The position numbers and the translations under genes are program-made. The notes beneath the pieces are model-generated. The model had not been told where the DNA came from, searched no databases, and saw only the letters and a program-made list of their open reading frames with translations. A stretch of DNA of 64,000 nucleotides from Sipunculus nudus (Eukaryota; Annelida; Sipuncula; Golfingiida; Sipunculidae). Positions 20,340 through 30,771 of this stretch are shown piece by piece; position 1 is the first letter of the stretch, and every line of letters begins with the position of its first letter. Location: contig CM049313.1 in assembly GCA_026874595.1 (NCBI GenBank), positions 29,880,008 to 29,944,007 on the forward strand. Direction: 5' to 3'.

Positions 20340-22420
20340 GGGTACTATGGAGCTCTGTAGCATGAAGGATATGGGTAACAGACACCTATTTTCAAGGTTT
20401 ACAAGATGACTTTTCAGGGGTCTCCCAGCATGTCAAAAAATAAAATTCTAGGTCCAGTTATTATGATTTGTGCCCTGTTAACAGATGACCAAATGTTTAT
20501 TCTGGGGGGTATTTCAAAGCCGCATAGGACGAAGGATATGGGTAACAGAGATGTAATTTCAGGTGCACACGGAGACTTTTCAGGGGCCTCCCAGCATATC
20601 AAGAAAGGAGATTCTAGGTCAAGTCATTATAATTTGTGCTCTGTTAACAGATGACCAAATCTTTATTCTGGGGAGTACTTCGGAGCCCCAGAGCATGAAG
20701 GATATGGGTAACAGAGACCTAATTTCAGGTTTCCAAGATGTTTCATGGACCTCCCTGCATGTCAAGAAAGAAGATTCTAGGTCCAGTCATTATGATTTGT
20801 GCCCTGTTAATATATGACCAAATCTTTATTCTGGGGGGTACTTCAGAGCCCCATAGCTCACAGAATATGGGTAACAGGGACCTTATTTCGGGTTTCCATG
20901 TAGACCTTTTATGGGCTTCCCTGGAGGTGAGGACAGAAGATTCTAGGTCCAGTCATTATGATTTGTGCCCTGTTTACAGATGACCAAATGTTTAAAGATC
21001 ACAAAAGTAGAGAAAAAAAATTGTAAAAAATAAAAAAAATATAGCCGGCGCCACCAATCTCAAGAAATTGATGAAACACTCCATGATCAATATCCATGCA
21101 TAGAATCATGGTGATTAATGCATTAGTTGTTCAGATACTTGAGCTTTTGTATTAAATTTTGCATTATTCTTGGGGGTACTTCAGAACCCCATAGCTCGAA
21201 GAATATAGGTAACAGTGACCTAATTTCAGGTTTACAAGGAGAATTTCCATAGACCTCCCAGGATGTCAAGTAAGAAGATTCCAGGTTTAGCGGTTACGAT
21301 TTGTGCCCTGTAAACAGACAGACGCCTGGATGGCCGGACGGACGACGGACAAAAGGTGATCCCTGAAAGTCATCTGAGCTAAAAATTGAAAAAATACAGG
21401 TGGCGCCACCAGAATGCAGAAACTGATGAAACATTTCATGATCAATATCCATGCAAAGAATCATGGTGATCAATATAATAATTGTTCAGATACTTGAGCT
21501 TTTGTATCAAATTTTCCATTATTCTGGGGGGTACTTCGGAGCCCCGTAGCTCAGAGGTTATGGGTAACAGAGACCTAATTTCAAGTTTTTATGGAGACTT
21601 TTCATGGGCCTCTCAGCATGTCAAGAGAGAAGATTCTAGGTCCAGTTGTTACGATTTTTGCCATGTTAACAGATGACCGCATCTTATGAGGTCTCAAAAA
21701 TAGTGAAAAAAATTCGTAAAAATAAAAAAAATACAGGTGGCGCCACCATACTGCAGAAACTGATGACACATTCCATGATCAATATCCATGCAAAGAATCA
21801 TGGTGATCACTGCAATAGTTGTTTAGATACTTGAGCTTTTGTATCAAATTTTCCATTATTCTGGGGGGTACTTCCGAGCCCCATAGCTCAAAGGTTATGG
21901 GTAACAGAGACCTAATTTCAGGTTTCCAAAGAGACTTTTTATGGGCCTCCCTGCATGTCAAGAGAGAAGATTCTAGGTGTAGTTGTTACGATTTGTGCCC
22001 TGTTAACAGATGGCTGCATCTTAAGAGGTCTCAAAAATAGAGAAAAATATTGGTAAAAATGGAAAAAATACAGGTGGCGCCACCAGTCTGCAGAAACTGA
22101 TGAAACTCTCCATGATCAATATCCATGCAAAAAATCATGATGATCAATGCTTTAGTTGTTCAGATACTTGAGCTTTTGTATCAAATTTTCCATTATTCTG
22201 GGGGGTACTTCGGAACCCCATAGCTCGAAGAATATAGGTCACAGTGACCTAATTTCAGGTTTACAAGGAGAATTTCCATAGACCTCCCAGGATGTCAAGT
22301 AAGAAGATTCCAGTTCTAGCGGTTACGATTTGTGCCCTGTTAACGGACAGACGCCCGGACGGAGGACGGACAAAAGGTGATCCCTATAGCTCAGATGACT
22401 TACAGTCAGCTGAGCTAAAA
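20340..22420 (+). repeat. Tandem array: ~165-bp monomers, then ~337-bp units
   Basis: The landmark CTGGGGGGTACTTC occurs near 20502, 20668, 20831, 21169, 21523, 21861 and 22198. Spacing is 163-166 bp at first, then about 337-354 bp. The longer units add a block with GGTGGCGCCACC and CATGATCAATATCCATGC. A related single copy is at 5344-5640. Units end in GGACGGAC-type runs, and the array terminates with the 29-bp hairpin at 22388-22416. Short plus-strand open frames recur from unit to unit but are broken and lack known domains. Confidence 0.85.
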
Positions 22421-23003
22421 AAATATGCGATAGTCAAAGTATAGGGTGAAAATCATGGTAGTGATTTTACTTTTGTTGATTACTTTAAAAATACATTTAA
22501 ATTCTGACCTGACCTCCGGTGTTTACCTAAATCTAAATTAACTGTAGTTATTTTCTGGATGAACTGAGCTCTAGCTTAAGTGGTTAACATATTCATTGAG
22601 TAAAAAGATTCCCGACTAAACACATGATCCAGTCCCTTATTTTTTTTTAATTACTCAATACTTTCTTAATTTTCTTCATATATATCAGACATATAATGAA
22701 AAGCTCTGTGCCTTAATCAGAACAATACAAGCTAAACATTTTTATATAAAGCAGTCTTGAATTTTTATAATAGGTTTTGAATGCAATATGGTTTAGTTTA
22801 ATTTTTCAAAGGAACAAAGCACAGTGATCTAGTTTCTGGTTAAGTAGAAAGTCTGTACATCGTACTGTATGTAAAATTTCAAATCTGTGGGTAACGATGT
22901 AAAAACATGCTAATCTAATGGACAGACAAACTGCTGATAGGACGACTATAGACAGTGGATCATCGCCATATAGACTTCTGAACCAACGAAGCAATATGCA
23001 AGG
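22421..23003. other. No gene; decayed dispersed-repeat copy
   Basis: About 22800-22980 (TTTCAAAGGAACAAAG ... TAATGGACAGACAAAC) is a strongly diverged copy of the repeat at 5095 and 7930. Nothing else recognised. Confidence 0.45.
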
Positions 23004-23028
23004 CCCTTTTATTTTAGGCTGAGCCTAT

Positions 23029-23101
23029 ACGCACGATATCGTGTATATTGTGTACTGCATACACGATATCGTGTATATTGTGTACTGCATACACGATATC
23101 A
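23029..23101. repeat. 30-bp tandem repeat with an 18-bp perfect palindrome
   Basis: ATACACGATATCGTGTAT is its own reverse complement (23059-23076) and begins again 30 bp later; a variant precedes it at 23029. It sits immediately inside the left inverted repeat of the block above. Confidence 0.85.
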
Positions 23102-23837
23102 TGCGTACAATCTCTTATGTACACGAATTATTGTGTGTATTGTTCCTTATACGCAGGGAGTTTCATGCACACAGAAAGTTGCACGCACGTTTGTCTGCAC
23201 ACGAAAATACATGACTGTAGAAATACGGTGGTCAGTAGTAAGAACCCGTATTACTTTCCAGTGTACATGTTCAAAATAATAGCAAAATCAACGCATCTTT
23301 CTTGCTTTAAGAATAGTATTATTCCCTCCAGCCAACCAATAACGTCTGCAAATTTGAATTACCACATATTAAATTTATTCAGATATAATGTCAAAACCCA
23401 CATATAGACGTCGTCCGAGAAATGACCAGCGATTCTGATGTGTAAAAAAATAAGGATAAATCAAAATTACACTAAAGAATGAGTCAAAAAAGCTTCTGAC
23501 TGCTTAATTTAACATATTAATAAAATATTTTCTAAAAATATAATAATAATATAATATTGTATAACAGGATAAAATTGTATAAATATATAATTTTGTGTAA
23601 GAATATATATATAATATTTTAAAAAGTATAAAAAATAGATATATAATATAATTTAAAACATATAACATTTTTTCAAATATAAAAATATTGATTAAAAGTA
23701 TAGAATACTATGATGAAAATGGAGTAAGTATAATGGAGACAGTATAATAAAACATTAATATTATAATTAATGATAATAATAATAATTAAACTGTATTAGT
23801 ATCAGTTTTATCATTATTATTCTATGTATGACTGTAA

Positions 23838-23844
23838 TATATAT

Positions 23845-23901
<57 letters not shown>
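23838..23901. repeat. (TA)n microsatellite
   Basis: About 30 TA units with one interruption, directly abutting the 3' end of the Penelope-like element. Confidence 0.9.
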
Positions 23902-23905
<4 letters not shown>

Positions 23906-24990
23906 AATGAACACAAAAAGAAGAGAGACATCAACGCCAACATTTCAAACAATCATATTATTTGGATAACATGTACAGATTGTTGCTAAATTTTCAGCTA
24001 CCCCTGTAGCCTTCGTCAGAGCGAGTGACTAACTGTAAACAAAGCTGATAGTGTGACCCTTCGCTAGGTCAACGGGGCTGGCTTGCCAGCTAAACTCATT
24101 AATCAATCTGATGTCTTGTCAGGACTGGCCTGTGTATGTCCACATGAAAACAGGGCTGCTGGGGTGTCAAAGACAGGGAGGGGTTAGTCTGGAGGGAAAA
24201 AGTATGTGCTGAGTGCCGGGTATTTACAGAGAAAAGCCAAGTCTTTGTTTAATCCTTTTATGTGCGTACGTAGTGTATGAATGTGCCTTTGTTCTGATGT
24301 GAATCTGTCTTTGCTGGAGGGAAAGTTGCCTTTAAGGATGGTGCATGTTAAATCTCGAAGAGAATGGTCGGATTTGTTGAAATGTGCGGCCACGGGGAGT
24401 CCAGGAGTGTTGTCGCGGATGGTTTTTTTGTGGTTGTTCATTCTGAGCCTGCATTTGGTGCCGGTTTCTCCTATATAATTTCCCTCCCCATTGGGGCATT
24501 TTTTACAAGTAATGAAGTAAATGACATTTGAGGAATTGCAAGAAAAAGGGCCTGGCCTGAGGGTTATGTTAGATCCTGGGGACTGAAATGTGGGTTTGGT
24601 GTTTAAAATATCGCAAATCTCACAGCGGCGGTCACCGCATTTGACATTCCCTGACGGGCTGTTCTGTTTGTGTAGTTTCGAGTGGACAAGCATGGGTTTG
24701 AGGTTGGGAGGTTGTCTGTAAGCGGCAACAGGAGGCGTGGAGAAAAGAGAATTTGTAGCGGGATTTGAATTAAAGTTATTCCAGCATTTTTGTATATTTT
24801 TGTTGATAGAGATGATGGCCGGGTAAAATTTCTGGATCTGTTTCTTTTAATATTACAAACTTTTTCAAAATTTTGTAGGATTAACTTGAAAGGGTACCCT
24901 TTAATGAGGAAATGTTTGGCTAATTCAAGTGCTTTGCATTTAAAATCTGAATCATTTGAGCATATGCGTCTGTAGCGCAGCATCTGTGCA
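23902..24990 (-). mobile_element. 5'-truncated Penelope-like element
   Basis: Minus-strand fragment carrying the end of the reverse transcriptase, an intact GIY-YIG endonuclease frame and a ~280-bp 3' region, ending exactly at a (TA)n tract. The 3' region contains a hammerhead-like core on the minus strand: CTGACGA (24019-24013), stem GCTAC/GTAGC, GAAA (23995-23992). Insertion into (TA)n fits what is known of Penelope-like elements. Confidence 0.8.
24184..24990 (-). pseudogene. Penelope-like RT C-terminus + GIY-YIG endonuclease (truncated, one frameshift)
   Basis: The polyprotein normally consists of a telomerase-related reverse transcriptase followed by a GIY-YIG nuclease. The first part (about 24990-24790) encodes the RT thumb-side motif QMLRYRRICSNDSDFKCKA ... 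FLIKGYP. A frame change near 24790 separates it from the rest. From 24693 down to 24184 the frame is open for 169 residues: an RPP-like linker, a Cys-rich stretch (CGDRRCEICDIL), then VIYFITCKKC, NYIGETGTKCRLRMNNHKK (GIY-YIG core; first motif is VIYF/ITC and second YIGET) and a conserved HF..SDHSL block. All catalytic palm motifs of the RT are missing, so the element cannot be autonomous. Confidence 0.85.
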
Positions 24991-25378
24991 TATGTATATA
25001 TATACCAATATCTAAAACATATATTGGTAAAAGAATAAAACATATTACCAAATTAAAAAATAATCAGATTTATATAAACATGTAATAACATCATAGTTTT
25101 AGGTATAATTCAATAACTATACAAATACCTATACATTTTATACATTATGCAGAATAATAGAGTATAATTAAACAGAATGTGATAGTAACCCATACAAGAA
25201 CATATAAATGTGTAAAAATATAACATTGAACACAACACAATGTAATACAGAATAATATATAATATTTAACATGCTAAATTGATTGAATATAACTTTATAT
25301 TTTTATTTATTTTTATTTCTCATTCAGTATATAAAATACAATATATAATCATTTTAAACAATCTAAGATTAGTATTTT

Positions 25379-25398
25379 ATATATATATATATAAATAG

Positions 25399-25442
<44 letters not shown>
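25379..25442. repeat. (TA)n-rich microsatellite
   Basis: TA units interrupted by AAATAGATA; inside the AT-rich block. Confidence 0.85.
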
Positions 25443-25444
<2 letters not shown>

Positions 25445-25798
25445 TCTAGCGATATTACTATTTGATTTAATACTACATTGTTTCTTTGTTGTATGATATA
25501 TTATTTTCAGTGCAGTGCCTATTTTCCATTTGATATTTATATCATCATATTATTTCATATAGTTATAAATGCAAAGTGTTGTTTTATGTACGTTCACAAA
25601 TTAAAAATATACCGCACTTCATTATTATAAGCATTTATAGAATGTCATTTGGAACACCTGTTGAAAAATAAGACAGTTTCCGAACTTCGTCATCCAAGTT
25701 TTATCTACATCTGAATTTCTTTCGTGCATATATTCATGGTGTATGCATGATAACTTCGTGTCGTGCGCATCGTGCGTATAGCCGATCCCTTTATTTTA

Positions 25799-26805
25799 CA
25801 ACACCAACATATCGAAAAGTTCCATAAGCTCATTTATAAATCTCTATATATGATATATTTTAACTTTTCATTTGGTTTCTACCTTTATTTGTTATTTTGA
25901 TGGAATCAAGCTGGGTTTGGTCCCTTGGCATGTATTCCCTCTGTGCATGCTCTGTTGACAAAGTGGCCTTAGTTACATCCGTTGGCCTGGAAACAAGAGG
26001 GTGCTACTGCCATCTTTGCATGAGAGGGGGGCAATCAACAATTTTCTCTATCCCCTCTCACACGGCAACACACATCCAGTTCTGGACTTTAATCAGAATC
26101 AAGCAGTGAAAGAGTTATTTAAAGCTTGTTTCAGGTGAAATTAAACATTTTGAACTGTAAATGCAATATACATCCCTCAGGCTGACAGAACTAAAGAAAG
26201 ATGGCCGCTATAAACAATATTTGTACAGAAATATATTCTCTCCCTGTGAGGACATGCATGGAACCGGACAGAAGGGGTTTAACATAAAGTTCTGTATAAT
26301 TTTCCTTGATTATAGCATATCTGAATTCGTCTGGTGGAACTCAGATGCTCAGCCGGGGGGGGGGGGGGGGGGTTCGAACCCCCCCCCCCCCCCCCCCGCC
26401 TACGGGCTCGAGAATATAGTGCCTATGAGCAGACCATGTCACACGTACCGGTAATGTGTATACATGAATACGGCCGTTCCCGGTAACTGCATTCTCTGAA
26501 TATGCCTAGGTTTGATTTATGAAAATTATTATAACACCAACCTGGGTTCAGGGTACGTTTGACACCGAACGAACGTCGAAAGTGTTGGATCTTTAAGGCA
26601 CGGTCTAAAGCCCGGATGTCGAAATACGGATGTCGGATGCCAAACCGGACGTATAATCTCCAACGCCTTACTAATTGTAATATATACAAAATGGGGGGGG
26701 GGGGGGGGGGGGGGGGGCGTATATGATTATTTAATGGTAGCGTGACTCAAATGGCAGATGCTCCTCCATGCATACAACAGAAACTATAAGACGGAGAGGT
26801 AATTA
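25799..26805. other. No gene; contains two extreme G/C homopolymer tracts
   Basis: Short frames only. It holds the G18-TTCGAA-C19 palindrome (26355-26397) and a G25 run (26693-26717). Confidence 0.5.
26355..26397. repeat. G18-TTCGAA-C19 palindrome
   Basis: Eighteen G, TTCGAA, nineteen C: a 43-bp inverted repeat able to form a hairpin, and G-quadruplex/i-motif structures. Homopolymer lengths may be unreliable in the assembly. Confidence 0.8.
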
Positions 26806-26813
26806 CAATGACC
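26806..26813. repeat. 8-bp target-site duplication CAATGACC, left
   Basis: Identical to 30772-30779, directly outside the terminal inverted repeat. Confidence 0.9.
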
Positions 26814-26873
26814 CAGGGCCTCCGAGAGGGGGGGGGGGGGGGGGGGGGCTGGCGGCCGAAAAGGCAACAGTGC

Positions 26874-26935
26874 CCGAAGTGCTACTGGCCTATCCTGGCA
26901 GCTGCCAGGATAGGTCAGTGCCAGGATAGGTCAGT
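26874..26935. repeat. Inner 62-bp inverted repeat, left copy
   Basis: Pairs with 29549-29610 in inverse orientation (about 58 of 62 identical by eye). It contains CCTATCCTGGCAG/CTGCCAGGATAGG, a perfect 26-bp palindrome at 26889-26914, plus a further CCAGGATAGG unit. Confidence 0.85.
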
Positions 26936-27592
26936 ATTGGAGCCAGGGGTTACCCAAGCCAAAAGAAGTATACGCTCATCGAGCAGCTACAGGTTGCTGC
27001 GGTCAAGACCTCTGCCCTGTGCGCTCCTTAAGCATGTTCTCTGAGCCAACAGTCGCAGTGCCACGTCAAGCCAAGCAGGGAGCCGTAGAGGGCGCCATCT
27101 TCTCTCCTGGGTTGTTGTCCTTGTTAGAAAGCTACGTACAGCATCCACAGCCACAAAACCAGAAGCAACCCGCATTCCCTCCACCGATCCCAGCAGCGGA
27201 GACCCAGCCATGCCGTTCGAGAGCCGAACTCGATCCTTGTGAACGACCTTACTTCGAGACCCAGAGCCCTTTTACTTGCGATTTCGGTCATTTGGACCGT
27301 TTAACCAGTTTCCCGGTTGTGCAAGTTTACAAGTTTTTTCGTCATCGGCAAGCCAGGGGTTACCCTAAGAGGTGTGCTTGATCAAGGATAGGCCAGTACT
27401 GGAGCCAGGTACGTTACCACTCATTAACTGGTGTGTTTGCTCAAGGGATTATAGGCCCTCACTGCTAATCAGGGGTAGTGTTTGTTCAAGCCATATGAGC
27501 AATTAGCAGTACAAGTCAAGTGTAAAATACTTGATATGATTTAACCATGTTAATTGAAACCCACTAAAACCAGTGCCCCTGCAAGGTATCAG

Positions 27593-27990
27593 GAAGAGAG
27601 AGAATATATCTATATTGACATAGAGAAATGAAAAGAAAGAGAGAGAGAAAAAGACCTGTATATATATATATTGACAGAGATAGAGAGAGAGAGGAAGAGA
27701 GAGAGAGACAGAAGGAGCTACACATAAAAAATGAGAGCGAGAGGAGAGAGAGAAAGAGAGTTGTGTGTGGAAGATATATATATATATATATTTATATATA
27801 TATGTGTGTTTATGTATGAGAGAGGATGATAGAGAGAAAGAAAGAGCGAGAGAGAGAGAGAGATTAATATATTGACAGAGAGAGATGGAGAGAGAGGAAG
27901 AGAGAGAGTTAATGATATATTAATATATAAAGAGAAAGAGAGATTAATATTGACAGTGAGAGAGGATGAAAGAGAGAGGGGGGAGTGGGG
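27593..27990 (+). repeat. Purine-rich (GA)n tract with (TA)n islands
   Basis: Long polypurine runs (AGAGAGAG) interspersed with TATATATA. No gene; one open frame here is an artefact of the repeat. Confidence 0.85.
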
Positions 27991-28379
27991 GGCTGTGTAT
28001 GCATGATTGAGTGATCAAACCTACTCTAACCAGATTAATTAATTAGCAAGTGATACCTACAGAAACCAGTACCCCTGCTAATTAACAAAGGTATCCCATC
28101 ACCATCCACCATACAGCTGGAAGTGTAAGGGACTGACAGAGAAACCCAAATGACTGTGTTGCCCGAGTCTGTATATGCATCTGAAAAGAAAACCTTATTT
28201 GCAAAGTTGTTGGGTAGGGTTAGTATCAGGGTTTCCCCTGAATATACCAAGGGTAAGCACTGCATGAGCTTGCTCACCATGGGTATAAGAATACGTGAAA
28301 TTGTTCTCCTGGTCACACTTGTAAAAGTGCCTCATGCTTTGTGCTTGAAGCAGGGGCAGACCCTCTGACTTCATTTAGT

Positions 28380-29034
28380 TTGTCACCATGTTCTGGCTGC
28401 ACTGCAGGCTGTATAGGTCATGGTAGTAATGTACATTGTTCTGGCTGCACTGCAGGCTGTATAGGTCATGGTAGTAATGCACATTGTCCGATTTGTCCAC
28501 CATCAGTCTTCAAACCCACAAGGAAGAACAGAGTACTGAAGCACCTGAAGAGCCATTTTTCTGGTAAAAGAGTTGTCAAGTGTTGTGGTAAGTGTATATT
28601 CTTTATTTTTCCTTTACTTGAATGGTGTTTCATTGCTAATGGCATTACTAAAGTCCATTCCATCATCTGCTAAATAAATACTGATTATTATAACCCATAG
28701 CTGACAAGTTGTATTTACAACTTTACATCTGCTATATAGAGATTGTCAGGGGGAATAAACAATATTGTTTATGTGATAAACGCTGAACATTATAACCCAT
28801 AGTTGACAGGTTGTATTTACAACTTAATATCTGCTATATAGGGATAGATATATACATATTCATACATACATTGAACTTGTGTGTGTACTTTATATTACAG
28901 GATATCAGAAAACAGGCTGCAAGCTCAGTTTTACTGCCAGGAATGATCAGGCTGACCGAAGTCATTACCACTACCCCGTTTGTGAAAAGATTCTCATGCG
29001 CATCGGTACATTCTCTGTTCATACTGAAAAATGA
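28380..29034 (+). pseudogene. Spliced zinc-finger-like coding fragment inside the hAT element (two exons)
   Basis: Exon A runs from a possible acceptor (TTCATTTAG at 28371-28379) to 28587; exon B from 28901 to the TGA at 29032-29034. The intron 28588-28900 (313 bp) has a strong GTAAGTG donor and a TTATATTACAG acceptor, and the joined frame (phase 1) stays open. Exon A has two 16-residue Cys-rich repeats (48-bp tandem duplication) and then HCPICPPSVFKPT with a following KHLKSHF, a C2H2-like pair. Exon B continues with CKLSFTARNDQ and SHYHYPVCEKILMRIGTF, like a second finger with one Cys changed to Tyr. There is no in-frame ATG in exon A, so an upstream exon is missing or unseen. Either a captured host gene piece or an element-encoded DNA-binding protein. 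I do not recognise the exact family. Transcription is untested. Confidence 0.5.
28680..28850. repeat. Imperfect tandem duplication within the intron
   Basis: Two ~65-bp copies (TATAACCCATAG.TGACA.GTTGTATTTACAACTT..ATCTGCTATATAG) about 105 bp apart, both within the intron of the fragment above. Confidence 0.75.
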
Positions 29035-29548
29035 ACTGATAAATATCATTCCAGACCATGATGTTATGTATATATATTTATGTGGATGTGCACTGTAACC
29101 TCACACCCATACCTTTACAGTAGCCTTGTATTGTTATCTGTACATTTAATGTAAATAGGTGCTTATTTAATCAAGTAAAGTTCCTGCTGTTGAATAAAAG
29201 AACAGTGTTTAGACCATGCTTGTATTATTCTTAAATTCACCTGGTGTAATTATGTTTTATTATCTTCTTTTATTTTTATTTTTTTTTTCATTTTTGTTTT
29301 ATTTATAATTATGTTTTGCTAAATTTAGTTAATTAAAAATTCTAAGGATTGGGCAATAATAATATAATTATGTCCAAAGAGTAAAAAAAGTATTTTATAT
29401 GAATTAAAGCAAAACTTAGAATAACTTTGTTAGAATGGAGACTAAAACTAATTAATCAGAGCTAATTAATCAATTGTGTGAACACAGATACTCTCCTGTA
29501 ATACCTTGGGCAAACATAGAGTAGCTGACTGACTGAGCTATTTATAGG

Positions 29549-29610
29549 ACTGGCCTATCCTGGCAGTGGCCTATCCTGGCACCTGCCAGGATAGGCCAGT
29601 AGCACTTCGG
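29549..29610. repeat. Inner 62-bp inverted repeat, right copy
   Basis: Inverse of 26874-26935. Its palindromic core is imperfect (CC at the centre in place of GC). The two copies lie asymmetrically in the hAT element (60 bp from the left end, 1161 bp from the right), so they are either subterminal repeats or the ends of a nested element. Confidence 0.85.
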
Positions 29611-30607
29611 ACCCTTATCCGAAAAGGGGCCCGGGCGTGCGAAAAATTTCCAAGAAGGCATAAAAAAGTTGGAAATATGGAAGACTCATATAGATTATTT
29701 ATTTAAGTGACATATTGTTCTTAATCCGGATTCCGGAGTGCAAAGAAAGGGCCCGGCCGACCAGGATTTTCACAGGACCCTATGCAATGCATGATCATTA
29801 TATTTTTAACGTGTATATGTTATTCTCTCCATGACCTTGCAATTAATGTATTCATTATAATTGTGTTTGCCTTCTTTGTAATACCGATGTAAGCCGATGT
29901 TGTCATCTGAATTCAGTTGCTTTGATTAAAAGGTTTATGTAAACTCCTAAACTGCCATTGACGTTTCTGAGTAAAAACACGTTCACAAGCGCCTGTGGTT
30001 TGGTTATTGTCTGCATGAAACTGTTAATTTAAAAGTACACTTCTTGTCAGCCTGTCACCAAACGAAATATGAAAACCATTCCTAATGCCCATTATACAGA
30101 ATTTATCCATATTTGACCAGGAACTTTTTCCGAATAAAAATTACTAAGATTTACCACGAGTGGCTGCACCAAGGGTCCAATGATATTTGTATGAACAGTT
30201 TTATTGGCTAGGTTATACCGTATGTGGCCTCGACTACATTTCATGTTTCTGTTTCTTTAAAGCTATGATACATATTGAAATTTATATCCACATTCCCATT
30301 AACTCCATATCCCCATCACCATGCAGCATTTGGATAATCAAACTGCTCTGTTATTTAGATCCTTAGACTGTTATGAACTTTTTGTATTTTTTTTTCTATT
30401 TTCATATGTGGTGCTTTCAATCAAATGTTCTCAGTTACGTGTCACAAATAAGGCAACTTGTGCTCATCAGCTGCATAATAAGCGATTGACCTATTGGTCA
30501 CGTATAATTAATTTGAATGTGTGCCTCGCATATTTTTAAATTTGATTTTCTAGGGTTTTTCATGACGTGTATTCCTAATTAAACCGTCTTTTCATATTTT
30601 TTTCAAT

Positions 30608-30655
<48 letters not shown>

Positions 30656-30755
30656 GAATAATAATGATAATAATAACAATAATAATAATAATAATAATAA
30701 TAGTGCTGGGAGGTGGCAGTGGCCCGGCAACGTTTTTGTACCGCCTTAAAAGAAT
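29611..30755. other. AT-rich right part of the hAT element, no gene
   Basis: Contains (TA)n at 30606-30653 and (ATA)n/(ATT)n at 30657-30702. Nothing coding was recognised. Confidence 0.5.
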
Positions 30756-30771
30756 CCTCTCGGAGGCCCTG

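Larger units (their letters stand above)
23017..25786. mobile_element. Inverted-repeat-bounded block, candidate DNA transposon or composite (about 2.77 kb)
   Basis: The left end GCCTATACGCACGAT (about 23023-23037) is matched inverted by ATCGTGCGTATAGC at 25769-25782. Just outside are direct repeats CCCTTTTATTTTA (23004-23016) and CCCTTTATTTTA (25787-25798), which could be an imperfect 12-13-bp target-site duplication or chance in AT-rich DNA. The interior is very AT-rich and holds a truncated Penelope-like element. No transposase was seen. Confidence 0.4.
26814..30771. mobile_element. Non-autonomous hAT-type DNA transposon, 3958 bp
   Basis: Perfect 16-bp terminal inverted repeats CAGGGCCTCCGAGAGG (26814-26829 and, inverted, 30756-30771) flanked by a perfect 8-bp duplication CAATGACC. 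Ends starting with CAG and 8-bp duplications are the hallmark of the hAT superfamily. No hAT transposase (BED finger, dimerisation domain) was seen in any frame, so this copy must be mobilised in trans. Inside: a G21 run next to the left end, a 62-bp inner inverted repeat pair, purine-rich (GA)n DNA at 27593-27990, a spliced zinc-finger-like coding fragment at 28380-29034, and AT-rich DNA to the right end. Confidence 0.85.

Noticed and set aside
20406-22040. A small gene family encoded by the repeated frames in the tandem array
   Set aside because: Frames are broken by stops at different places, start codons are not conserved and no known domain appears; kept only as a low-level finding.
24281-24478. 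65-codon plus-strand frame opposite the Penelope nuclease
   Set aside because: Antisense shadow of the conserved GIY-YIG frame.
27019-27381. 120-codon Pro/Gln-rich frame in the hAT element as a first exon of the zinc-finger fragment
   Set aside because: A GTACGT donor exists downstream (about 27404), but there is no motif, and frame continuity with exon A cannot be established from sequence alone.
26873-29611. Inner inverted repeats as the true ends of the hAT element
   Set aside because: No target-site duplication borders them, whereas the outer ends have a perfect 8-bp one.
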